NCBI GenBank assembly: GCA_964516515.1
Contig: CAZEYA010000025.1
Coordinates: 1-31,293, forward strand
Reading direction: 5' to 3'
DNA: 31,293 nucleotides
Source of the DNA: JANNOG01 sp964516515
GTDB taxonomy: Bacteria > Actinomycetota > Actinomycetes > Actinomycetales > JBBAYJ01
Shown here: piece after piece, positions 8,088-16,900 of the stretch
Position numbering within the stretch: the first letter of the stretch is position 1
How the letters are laid out: every line of letters starts with the position of its first letter
Program-made: the position numbers and the translations under genes
Notes under the pieces: generated by a model
What the model was told of the DNA's origin: nothing
The model's input: the letters and a program-made list of their open reading frames with translations, nothing else
Databases searched by the model: none

Positions 8088-9314
8088 ATGACTGCTCCAC
8101 GATCGTTGCAGCAGGTCGTCGCCGCGGAACTCTGTTCCGGTTGCGGGGTCTGCGCCAGTCTCGACTCGCGGATCTCCATGACGGACGTCATCGACCGGGG
8201 GATGCGTCCAATGCTGCCGCTGGCCGTGACCGATCCGGCGCAGGAACGACTCCTGCGCGCCTGCCCGGGTGCGGGGCTCCCCCGGGATCCGGGCTGGCGG
8301 CCAGCGTCGGCACTGGAGCGGGACTGGGGCCGCGTCCTGGAGGTCTGGGAGGGCTACTCACCCGACCCCGACATCCGGTTCCGCGCATCCTCAGGAGGCG
8401 CCGCCACCGCACTGGCCCTCTGGGGCCTGGAGTCCGCGGGCTACGCGGGCGTCGCCCACGTGGTGCAGGGCGAGGCGGCCCACCTCTGTCGATCGACGAT
8501 CAGCACTGATCGCGCCGGGGTGCTGCGCGCGCTCGGCAGCCGATACGCCCCGGCGAGCCCGGGGGAACGGTTGGCAGAACTGGCCACGCTGGGCAGCCGG
8601 GGGATGCTGATCGGGAAGCCGTGCGACATTGCGGGGGCCCGCGCGGCGGCGACGCTCGACCCCGCCATCCGCGAGTGTCTCGGGCTCACGGTGGCCATCT
8701 TCTGCGCGGGCGTGCCCTCGACGAAGGCGACCCTGAACATGATGAGCGCCATGGGGGTCGATCTGGAATCCGATGGCGTCGATACGGTGCGCTACCGGGG
8801 GCACGGGTGGCCCGGCCTGGCGACCGTCCTGGGCACGAAGGCCGACGGCCGGGCATTGCACGCAACCTTGACGTACGCCGAGTCCTGGGGTGACGTCCTG
8901 GCCAAGCACCGGCAGTGGCGATGCCACCTCTGTCCCGACCACACGGGCGAATTCGCCGACATCAGCGTCGGTGACCCGTGGTACCAGCCGACTGCCGGGG
9001 ACCCGGGGCGCTCGCTAGTCGTGGTCCGGACGCTGGCGGGACGCGAAGCACTGCACGCGGCGATGGCCGCCGGGTACCTCCAGCTGGAACGCGTCGACGA
9101 CGATCGGCTGCCGGCATCACAGCCCAACCTGCTGCGGACCCGGGGGGCCGTCTTCGGTCGCCGCCTGGCGATGGCCGCCGCCGGCTACCCCGTACCGTCG
9201 TTTCCAGGATTCGCCCTCGCCGGGCACTGGTGGAGCTTGAGCCTGCGGGAGAAGCTGCGCTCCACCCTGGGTACGCTTCGCCGGCTTCGCAAGCGTGGCG
9301 TCCGGCGTCGCTGA
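8088..9314 (+). CDS. FrhB/FdhB-type (F420 hydrogenase beta-subunit-like) iron-sulfur flavoprotein
   Basis: This 408-residue protein resembles the coenzyme F420 hydrogenase/dehydrogenase beta-subunit family. The N-terminus carries a CSGCGVC cluster motif (about 19-25). RASSGGAATALALW marks the start of the main domain, GKPCDIAGAR follows in the middle, and WRCHLCPDHTGEFADISVGD (about 281-300) holds two conserved cysteines and the typical acidic end. Homologues occur next to polysaccharide pyruvyl transferases in exopolysaccharide loci, and such a gene is present here at 10347. Its electron donor and substrate in such loci are not known to me. I preferred the ATG at 8088 to the ATG at 8070 because AAGGGCGG precedes it at a good distance. 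Confidence 0.82.
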   Translation: MTAPRSLQQVVAAELCSGCGVCASLDSRISMTDVIDRGMRPMLPLAVTDPAQERLLRACPGAGLPRDPGWRPASALERDWGRVLEVWEGYSPDPDIRFRASSGGAATALALWGLESAGYAGVAHVVQGEAAHLCRSTISTDRAGVLRALGSRYAPASPGERLAELATLGSRGMLIGKPCDIAGARAAATLDPAIRECLGLTVAIFCAGVPSTKATLNMMSAMGVDLESDGVDTVRYRGHGWPGLATVLGTKADGRALHATLTYAESWGDVLAKHRQWRCHLCPDHTGEFADISVGDPWYQPTAGDPGRSLVVVRTLAGREALHAAMAAGYLQLERVDDDRLPASQPNLLRTRGAVFGRRLAMAAAGYPVPSFPGFALAGHWWSLSLREKLRSTLGTLRRLRKRGVRRR

Positions 9315-9323
9315 TCGCCCGCA

Positions 9324-10256
9324 TCACCGGCCACGCATGGCTCCCCGCAGCGTGAACCAGGCAGTGGCCCACCGGACGAGCACCTCGGCCACGACGAACG
9401 TCGCCCGCGCCCGTCCCGTGGGAAGTCGCTCGGAGCGGATCGCCGTCCGCGCTGCACCGACGGGTGGACGCATCGCCGACAGCAGCGCCCGGTGGACCAT
9501 CGGGGCCGCGGCGCCGCCGTGCCGCACCCGCTCGGCCGCACCCTCATGCACCCGCCGAAGCTTGACGAGGAGGGCTGCCAGATCCCGACGCGCGGGATGG
9601 TCGACGACGGCATCCGGGGCGTAGCGGAACGTCAGGCCGGCCGATGTGGCACGCCGACCCCATTCGTTGTCGCCACCGGAGCGGAGCCCGGCCACGAAGG
9701 GGCCCACCTGATCGAAGACCGATCGGCGGACAACCAGGTTGGCTGTGGCCGCCCACCCCGCCGCCGCGTACGTCTGCTGCGGCAGGCCGCGCATGACATC
9801 CCATGCCTCACCGAGGCTCGGCGCGGCCGCGTTCCGCGGAAACACCTCGATGGCGCCGGCGACGGCGGTGCCGGCGTGACCCCTCTGCGCGGACAGTAAC
9901 GCGGTGACTGCGTTGCGGAGCCAGTCCGGACGCGGCAGGCAGTCGGAGTCGGTGAAGGCGATCACCTCGCCGGTGGCGGCCGTGAGTGCCGCGTTGCGGG
10001 CCGCATACGAGCCTGCTGCCCGTTCGACCAGCGCGGTGGCACCCATCGCACGTGCCACCTCGACTTCGGCGTCCGTGGCGGACCCGTTGTCGGCGACCAC
10101 GACCTGCACCGGGCCGGCGTAGTCCTGCGCCGCGATACAGCCCAATACCAGGCGGAGGCGATCCGCGTCGTCCTTGACCGGAATGACCACGGAAACCGTG
10201 GGCCATGTCACATCCGACGCTATTGCCATCCTTTCATCAGGTCCGAGGTCGGTCAC
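9324..10256 (-). CDS. Family 2 glycosyltransferase
   Basis: This protein of about 310 residues has a GT-A fold: VSVVIPVKDD (21-30), VVADNGS (53-59), SYAARNAAL (83-91) and the metal/nucleotide-binding FTDSDC (101-106, Asp103 and Asp105). A later DNEWGRRA segment matches the ED/DxxW acceptor region of GT2 enzymes. A hydrophobic or amphipathic C-terminal helix is possible. It would add a sugar to the lipid-linked repeat unit. The start is uncertain: the GTG at 10256 lacks a ribosome binding site, while the ATG at 10229 is immediately preceded by GAAAGG with no spacer. It is convergent with the FrhB gene, with only 9 bp between stops, and divergent from the pyruvyl transferase. Confidence 0.88.
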   Translation of the reverse strand: MTDLGPDERMAIASDVTWPTVSVVIPVKDDADRLRLVLGCIAAQDYAGPVQVVVADNGSATDAEVEVARAMGATALVERAAGSYAARNAALTAATGEVIAFTDSDCLPRPDWLRNAVTALLSAQRGHAGTAVAGAIEVFPRNAAAPSLGEAWDVMRGLPQQTYAAAGWAATANLVVRRSVFDQVGPFVAGLRSGGDNEWGRRATSAGLTFRYAPDAVVDHPARRDLAALLVKLRRVHEGAAERVRHGGAAAPMVHRALLSAMRPPVGAARTAIRSERLPTGRARATFVVAEVLVRWATAWFTLRGAMRGR

Positions 10257-10334
10257 GTCGGCATGGTGCCATGAACAACCGGTCGCGAGTGCACGTCACG
10301 CGACCGGGCCTGCCATCGGTCGGCGCCCGTACCC

Positions 10335-10346
10335 CATACTCGACCT
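10335..10346 (+). promoter_or_regulatory. Probable -10 box of a leaderless transcript (pyruvyl transferase)
   Basis: CATACT lies exactly 6 bases before the GTG start at 10347, and no Shine-Dalgarno sequence is present. The same arrangement, ATACTCGAC at the same distance from the start, precedes the Wzz-like gene. This fits leaderless transcription, common in actinobacteria; the start site is inferred. Confidence 0.4.
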
Positions 10347-11627
10347 GTGCCAATCCCCATCGCACCTGATCTCTGCCTGTTCGGCGCCAGCCCGTCCTCG
10401 GGCAACCTGGGCGTGAGCGCTCTCATGCATTCAATGGTCGCTGCCGTGCACCATTACGACCCTCAATTGCAACTCATGGTCTTCGACCACGGCAAAGGCG
10501 CCGGCTGGCGCAGCGACTATGTCGGTGGGGCGGCGGTCCGGAACCCGACGCACGGCGCCAACCTCAGCCGGCGCTACTGGCGGGCTGACAACGTGAGTGT
10601 GATGCAACTGGCGGCGCGATTCGGGCTACCCAATCGCGCGGTCACGGCTGTGCGCGAGGCGAAGGCTGTTCTCGACGTCTCCGGCGGCGACAGTTTCAGC
10701 GACATCTACGGCGCGCGGCGCTTCGCCCAGATCACAGTTCCCAAGCGTCTGGCACTGGCGACGAAGACCCGCTTGATACTGCTGCCGCAGACGTACGGGC
10801 CGTTCCGGTTGCCCGAGACCCGCCGGGAGGCGAAGCGGTTGGTGGCGGGCGCCGCTCAGGCGTGGGCGCGCGACGAGGACAGCCACGCCGCCCTGCTGGA
10901 GCTGATGGGTGAGGACGCGGATCCCGCAGTGCACCGTCGAGGCGTCGACATGGCGTTCGCCCTCGAGGTTCATGACGCCCCGGCCGAGGTTCTCGAGCCT
11001 CTGGCGGCTCGGCGTCGGGAGGGCCGGATCCTCGTGGGGTTGAACGTCAGTGGGTTGACGTACAACGACCCGGATGCGTCGGCCTTGTTCGGGTTCCGGC
11101 TGGACTACCGCCAGCTGATCCACCGCTTCATGGATGAGCTGCTTGCCGACGACCGGGTCGTGGTCCTGCTCGTGCCTCATGTGGACACCACGATGCCGGA
11201 GTCCGATCGCCTGGCGGCGTCCGCGGTCATCGAAACGCTGCCGCCGCACCTGCGGGCCCGCGTCGCCGTGACGCCCGCGGGTCTCGATCAGTGCCAGGTC
11301 AAGGGAGTCATCGCCGCCATGGACTGGTTCATGGGGACCAGGATGCATTCGACCATTGCGGGCCTGTCCACGCAGACACCTACCGCCACCGTGGCGTACA
11401 GCCTGAAGGCGCGAGGCGTGTTCGCCAGTTGCGATGCCGCCGACCAGGTCGCCGACGCGCGTCAGCTGGACCTGGAGCAGGCGATGGATGTGCTGCGACA
11501 GTCCTTCGCAACACGAGCGGATGTGCGCGCCCGGCTCGCCGTCTCCGTGCCGCCCGTCCGGGCCCGGGCGGCGAGCCAGCTGACGGAATTGCTCGACGTC
11601 GCGATGAGCGCGCCCGCCCGTCACTGA
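10347..11627 (+). CDS. Polysaccharide pyruvyl transferase family protein
   Basis: This 426-residue protein matches the CsaB/WcaK (polysaccharide pyruvyl transferase) family, which moves pyruvate from phosphoenolpyruvate to a sugar as a ketal. Visible features are the N-terminal LCLFGASPSSGNLG (9-22), VLDVSGGDSFSDIYG (about 108-122), LLPQTYGPF (about 145-153), GLNVSGL (about 228-234) and the C-terminal MGTRMHSTIAGL segment (about 329-340) with the conserved Arg and His. The length is normal. It is on the plus strand, opposite to the core locus, and 41 bp from the stop of the next gene. Pyruvylation would add negative charge to the exopolysaccharide. No Shine-Dalgarno sequence is seen at the GTG start. 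Confidence 0.9.
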   Translation: MPIPIAPDLCLFGASPSSGNLGVSALMHSMVAAVHHYDPQLQLMVFDHGKGAGWRSDYVGGAAVRNPTHGANLSRRYWRADNVSVMQLAARFGLPNRAVTAVREAKAVLDVSGGDSFSDIYGARRFAQITVPKRLALATKTRLILLPQTYGPFRLPETRREAKRLVAGAAQAWARDEDSHAALLELMGEDADPAVHRRGVDMAFALEVHDAPAEVLEPLAARRREGRILVGLNVSGLTYNDPDASALFGFRLDYRQLIHRFMDELLADDRVVVLLVPHVDTTMPESDRLAASAVIETLPPHLRARVAVTPAGLDQCQVKGVIAAMDWFMGTRMHSTIAGLSTQTPTATVAYSLKARGVFASCDAADQVADARQLDLEQAMDVLRQSFATRADVRARLAVSVPPVRARAASQLTELLDVAMSAPARH

Positions 11628-11668
11628 GCACAGGTGGCGCCCGGCCACTGGCTCGCCAGGCAGATGGC

Positions 11669-12544
11669 TCACCAGGCGGTGCGCCGACCCGTGAGGAGAT
11701 CATGGGCTCGACGCGCGACCTTGCGTCTGAGCAGTCGCCATCCCTCGTAGTCTCGGAGATCGACGGAAGCCGACTGGAGGCGGACGGCCTCGGCACGCCG
11801 CCCGGCATCCCACTCCGCCAGTGTCCGGACATCATTGCGGACAGCCGACAGCGGCGCGCTGGTCCGCAGATCCTCGTCACTTCGGATCAGGCTGTGCTGC
11901 GAACGGGGATCATCCAAGTGGTCCTCGAACAGGAAAGGGAAGTAGAAGCCGTTGGTCGCGCCATGCCGGGCCAGGGACATGCACCACTGCGCAAAGGATC
12001 CGCTCGGCGGCAGGCCGCCCACTCGCACGACGTGACCTCGCTTCACCAGGTACCCGCTGCCCTGCACCCACAGATTGCGCATGACCCGATGACCGCCGGC
12101 CAGATCGACGATCTTCCGTTCCGCCAGCTCCGGGCGGTACTCGTCCGGGTAATGGCGCCAGCCGGCGACGGCACCGAGGTCGGGGTTGCTCTCGTGTGCC
12201 AGCCGGAGGGTCTCGAGCCAATCGGGACTTTCGAGGCAGTCGTCATCGACTTTGGACAAGTACCGACCGGTCGCATTTTCCCACAACCACATGGTGGGCG
12301 CCCTTAGTTTCACGTTCTCCCGGCTGTGGTGAAATCGCGCCACGCGGGGGTCCTGGGCGTACTTCTTCACGATCTCCAGCGTCTCTTCGTGTTCCCCGTT
12401 GTGCCACAGCCACAACCGGTCACCGACCGCGAGGGTCTCCAGCAGCGCCGGCAGGGTCAGTTCGACCGCCGAGGGTCGCCGGTACGTGATCATCAGGACA
12501 TCGGCGCCGCGATCCGGGTGCGCGCCCCAGCCGTTCGCTGTCAT
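11669..12544 (-). CDS. Family 2 glycosyltransferase
   Basis: This 291-residue GT-A enzyme has VLMITYRRP (16-24) at the nucleotide-binding strand, LWLWHNG (44-50) and the acidic motif SKVDDDCL (97-104). In the acceptor half, VQGSGYLVKR and a FEDH segment occupy the usual ED-x-H region. No membrane helix is evident, so it is probably peripheral at the cytoplasmic face. It is the last minus-strand gene of the core locus, 99 bp after the NTP_transf_5 gene. GGAG lies 6 bases upstream of the ATG. The sugar donor cannot be told from the sequence. Confidence 0.87.
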   Translation of the reverse strand: MTANGWGAHPDRGADVLMITYRRPSAVELTLPALLETLAVGDRLWLWHNGEHEETLEIVKKYAQDPRVARFHHSRENVKLRAPTMWLWENATGRYLSKVDDDCLESPDWLETLRLAHESNPDLGAVAGWRHYPDEYRPELAERKIVDLAGGHRVMRNLWVQGSGYLVKRGHVVRVGGLPPSGSFAQWCMSLARHGATNGFYFPFLFEDHLDDPRSQHSLIRSDEDLRTSAPLSAVRNDVRTLAEWDAGRRAEAVRLQSASVDLRDYEGWRLLRRKVARRAHDLLTGRRTAW

Positions 12545-12643
12545 CGGGCGCTCCGCGGAGCCGTACCGGTCATGGACAGCATCGATCTACCGCCGTTCCT
12601 GTCGTCGTAAGGTGTGGGGACGCCGTCGCCGCGGGCCGGCTGC

Positions 12644-13894
12644 TCATCGGTGGCGGCCCACGTGACCGGACGCCACGGGGCGGAACCGGCCGGACACCAC
12701 ATCGGTCAGGTAGGCGGCCCGCTGTCGCGGGTCGGCGCCCGGACCGGACATCACCGAGTGCCGATCCGCATCCTCCGGAGCGAGCCGCCGCCGGGCAGCC
12801 GAGCCCAGCGTGAGTGCCACACCCTGCGCGGTCTGCCGCTTGCTGCCGCCTGCGCCCCGGGCGAGGACCCGCGCCGGTGAGGGTCGCTCCGCACGCCGAC
12901 CCGGTACCGGGTCCAGCCCGTCGGCCGCCGCACCGAGGGCCCGGATACCCGCGCCGGCCGCCCCGCCGAGGAGATCACGCCCCACCCAGTCCGGTACCGG
13001 CGTCCCCAGCAGGCGACGGCTGGTGTCGAGCATGAGGGCGCACGGGGCCGCGGCGTACGTGCCTGCCACGAGGTCGAGGAACCGGCTCCAGTCCGGTCCC
13101 TGTCGGGAGACCGTGTGATGGACGTCCGCGAACCAGCCCAGGCGATCGGCTCCCGACGACGCCGCGTGCACGCAGAGGTGGATCAGGCTCGCCTCGACCT
13201 GCGGGCACCAGGCACCGGGGACGCCGGGCAGCGGCGACCGGTCGTCGAGCAGCACTTCAACCGGAAGCCGCAGCCGCATCCGGTGGGGCGTGCGGTGCGT
13301 GACGTCGTGATGCAGGTCCACGACCGTTCCGTTGGGTGCTCGCAGGTGCAGCTGGCCCACGCCGAGATCGCGGGCGAGCCCGAAGTCGCGGTCGAGCAGG
13401 ACGAACCCCAAGGCCTCCAGCGCTTCGACCGCGACCGCGAAGAACTCGGGGACGACCACCACGTCGAGGTCGCTATACCACCTCAGGTCGGGTCGCGGAT
13501 ACGACAGCAGAGCCAGGACCGGTCCCTTGATCGCCACCCATGGCACAGCGGTCAGGGCCGCCGCGACTTGCTTCAAGGTGTGCACGGATCGCAGATGCGA
13601 GCCCGTGGCGGCCTGCCGATGGCGGGCGAGCGTCTCGACCAGCGACCTGTCACGGGCCGGCCCGGCCGCCGGCCCGGCGAGCGTGAGTGCGGACTCCACG
13701 AGAAGTCCGAGCGCGGGTCCCACCCGGTGCCACTCGGCCGCCGTGGCGAGGGTGCTGCCGGACGCCCCGGTCACCGGACCCCGATCCCGCTGGACGGCGG
13801 CCACCACAGCGGCCGGGTCAAGCGGGCACGTCGCCGCACCGCGCCAACGCGCCGCCTCGACCAGGAGGCGCGCGGTGATGTTCAGCCGCCTCAT
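12644..13894 (-). CDS. NTP_transf_5 (PF14907-type) nucleotidyltransferase-fold protein
   Basis: This 416-residue protein belongs to the uncharacterised 'nucleotidyltransferase family protein' group found in exopolysaccharide and some lasso peptide loci. Motifs in order are WVAIKGPVLA (119-128), WYSDLDVVV (139-147, Asp142 and Asp144 as the pol-beta-type metal pair) and VVDLHHDV (191-198, Asp193 as a likely third acid), then LIHLCVHAA (237-245) and a helical C-terminus. All expected catalytic acids are present, so it is probably active, but no substrate is established. Together with the PqqD-like and HprK-like genes at 28421-29481 it makes a known co-occurring trio. Its start lies inside a 17-bp tandem repeat that separates it from the Wzy-Wzx gene. 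Confidence 0.83.
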   Translation of the reverse strand: MRRLNITARLLVEAARWRGAATCPLDPAAVVAAVQRDRGPVTGASGSTLATAAEWHRVGPALGLLVESALTLAGPAAGPARDRSLVETLARHRQAATGSHLRSVHTLKQVAAALTAVPWVAIKGPVLALLSYPRPDLRWYSDLDVVVVPEFFAVAVEALEALGFVLLDRDFGLARDLGVGQLHLRAPNGTVVDLHHDVTHRTPHRMRLRLPVEVLLDDRSPLPGVPGAWCPQVEASLIHLCVHAASSGADRLGWFADVHHTVSRQGPDWSRFLDLVAGTYAAAPCALMLDTSRRLLGTPVPDWVGRDLLGGAAGAGIRALGAAADGLDPVPGRRAERPSPARVLARGAGGSKRQTAQGVALTLGSAARRRLAPEDADRHSVMSGPGADPRQRAAYLTDVVSGRFRPVASGHVGRHR

Positions 13895-13941
13895 CTCGAC
13901 CCCATCGTCATCTCGACCCCACCGTCATCTCGACCCCACCG
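13891..13941. repeat. Three 17-bp tandem repeats spanning a stop/start junction
   Basis: Units at 13891-13907, 13908-13924 and 13925-13941 read TCATCTCGACCCCAYCG; units 2 and 3 are identical and unit 1 has one change. On the minus strand every unit ends in GAGATGA, which offers both an ATG and a TGA. The Wzy-Wzx stop is in the third unit and the NTP_transf_5 start is in the first. A single unit would give an ordinary ATGA overlap. Confidence 0.92.
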
Positions 13942-16900
13942 TCTCGACCGGCACCGGCGCGACCGGAACCACCTCGACCGGCTTGCCGGTGAACGACCGG
14001 TGGACATCGAGAACCGTCCGGCGGGCCGCCGGAACGGCGACGGTGACGACCGCGGCACCGAACGCGCCGAGGAGCAGGCCGCAGAGGACGACGACGGCGT
14101 CGCCGAGCGCCTGGTTCGCACCAGGACCCCCGACGATTCCGGCTCGGACTGCGGCTTCGCCCGCGAACCGGCCCGCCAGCGCCCCGGCGGCGGCACCCAG
14201 CGCGACCACCGCCGGAGCGGCCGCTGCCAGGAGCCAGTCATGGGCTCGAACGGCGGTGCCCCGGGCCGCGTTGGCCATGCCCGGCGCCAGCAGCGCGAGG
14301 GTGACCACCGCATACGACGCCGCCACGCCCGCTGGGCCCCAGTAGAGACCGACGGCGAAGCCGAGCACGATGACGGGACGGGTCCACAGCGCCCAGCGCA
14401 CCATCGCCCCGGTCCGCTCGGAGGCCAGGTACAGCCACCCTGTCGTGGACGACACGACCTGACCACCGGCGGCGATGGCAAGCACCTGGAAGATGATCGT
14501 GGCGGCCTCCCCCTGTGGGCCGAGCACCAGCCGGACGCCGGGGTCAGCCAGTACGGCCATGAGTGCGACCAGGGGCAACCCGGCCAGAGCCGCCGTGGAC
14601 AGGATGCGGCGGTAGGCCCCGCGAAAGCGGTCGGGTTGCTCTCGCATGCGGCTGAGCGCGGCGATGGTGGGAGGTCCCAGGGGTTGCGTGATCTGCTGGA
14701 ACGGGACCAGGACCAGGCTGTACGCCCGCCCGTACAGCCCGAGCGCCTCAGCGCCCAGGAACCGGCCGATGAGGACGTTGTCGGCGTTGCGCGCGGCATA
14801 GTTCACCAACTGGAAACCCGTGACGTCGCGTCCGAACCTGAGCAGTGAGCGAAGGCCCGGCACGCGGATGCGGGGCATCGACGGCCGCCACGAGCACAGC
14901 AGCCACGCCGCCACCGTCCGCACGGTGGCCGCCGTCACGTAGAGCGCCACAAGGCTCCACAGACCGGCGCCGCCGAGGGCGAGACCCACGGCCACGGCCA
15001 CGGCGATCCCCTGGGCGACCGCGTCGCGGACGGCGACGGAGGAGAAGCGCAGGGCGCGCTGCATGAGCGCCTGGTGTTGCACACCGAGACCTGACATCAC
15101 GTAGACCGCGCACAGCCCGAGCGTCACCCACTGCACCGCAGGCTCACCGTAGAAGAGCGCCAGCGGCCGGCTGAGCAGAGCCAACAGGCCCGCTAGAGCG
15201 ACGCCGAGCCCGGCGTTGATCCAGAACAGCGCACTCACCTGCGCCTGAGTGACGACGTCCCGAGTCACGACCGCATTGGCCAGCCCCGCCTCGCGCAACA
15301 GGTCCGCCAGGGCCGTGACGGCTAGCACCATGCCGACGATGCCGAATGCCGCCGGACCCAGGATCCGGAACAGCACGATCGTCGACAGGATCTGGAGCAC
15401 CAGCTTGAACAACTGCGCCAGGCTGCTGGCGCGGGCTCCTCGGGCGACCGTGGATCGCAGGTGCTTCGAGGACGTGAGCGGGGCGAGCCATGGCGAGGAT
15501 TCGACTGCCGCTGCCGCTGGCATGGTCAGCCTCAGCTGCCGCGTCACCAGCGGTTCGGCGATGATCGCGCGGTCGTGGCGATCCAGTGCGGCGACGGTGG
15601 CCGATGCCGGGTCGCCCTCGGCCGGCAGCGTAGCCGGACGACCGCCCGACACGGATCCGGATCCGGCTCCGCCGCCGTCGTGGGCGGGCCCGGCGGGCCC
15701 GGCGGGCGGGAGGAGACCGACGTTCAAGGTCCGTGTCACGAGGAGTTCCGCCCAGTCCGATGCCCCGGCGTGCGTCAACCCGGCAGACATCACCGAACGA
15801 GGGACCCGTGGGCGGCTGGTGACGTTCCTGCGCGGCGGCCCCGCTGCCCTCGCCACAGTCAGCCGGTACAGCCCGAACGCGGACCCCACCGCCAACCACA
15901 GGACGGTCGCAAAGGTCGCGAACGACAGGCTGTCGAACGTGACGGAGGCGACGGTGGCCCCGGCGATGACGGCCAGCAGCGCGTACGGCAGCGAGCGCTC
16001 GTGGGGTACCCGGGCCAGGCGGATGACCCTGCCGAGCGCTACCGCGGCAGCGGCCAGGATCGCAGCGATCGCGGCCAGACCGAGCGCACCCATGCTGACC
16101 AGGGTCAGCAGCACCTGGTTGTCCAGCAGGATGTACAGGTCGGGGAGAAAGGTGCCGGGACCCCGGCCCAGGATGGGCCGTTCGGCGATGTAGGCCAGGA
16201 CCAGGGGGTAGTCCTCCAGGCGTCCGGTTACCGACGGGTCGTTCTCGGCCCCGACAAAGAGCGCCCTCACGGTCCCGAACAGTCCAGGACGGATGGTCTG
16301 GAAGGTCACCGCGGCACCCAGACCGAGGATGAGCGCGTTGACCCAGGTCCGCCTGGACCAGCAGATCGCGAATACCGCCATGGTGAGCGCCAGCACCAGG
16401 AAGCTGGTGCGGGACAGCGAGAAGGGGACTGCCGACAGCAACAAGGCGGAGCAGACGGACCAGCGATTGACGAGCCGGGCGCGAGGGGCCGCGCTGTTCA
16501 TCCAGAAGTGCAGCGACAGCGGGAGCAGCAGCGCGGCGACGGTGCCGAACTCGATGTAGTGGGCGGCCGTGCCCGCGACCCGGGCCAGGCCACCGTCACC
16601 ACGCGTCGACGTGCCGATGAGTGGAGCGTTGAGGATGAGGCCGGGGACCCGGATGAGCGGGACGATGTTGAATCCGAAGGCCTGCAGGATGCCCACCAGA
16701 CTCATCACGGCGGCACTCATCACCGCCGCCTGCAACACCCGGGTGAGGACCGTGACCGACCGGACCCCTTCGGCCAGCGCGATGACCAGTCCGCTCATCG
16801 CCAGCCAGCGCAGCAGCTCCCGGTCGGCCGCCAGCGCCTCGGCAGAGGACAGCGTTCGGTCGAAACCTGAGGCGTAGGACAACAAGATGACGACCCAGAG

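Noticed and set aside
13115..14848. 577-residue plus-strand frame across the NTP_transf_5 and Wzy-Wzx genes
   Set aside because: It spans two recognised genes on the other strand, is Arg/Gly/Asp-rich and has no recognisable domain.
15461..16870. 469-residue plus-strand frame inside the Wzy-Wzx gene
   Set aside because: Shadow of the membrane-protein gene on the other strand; no domain or start signal.
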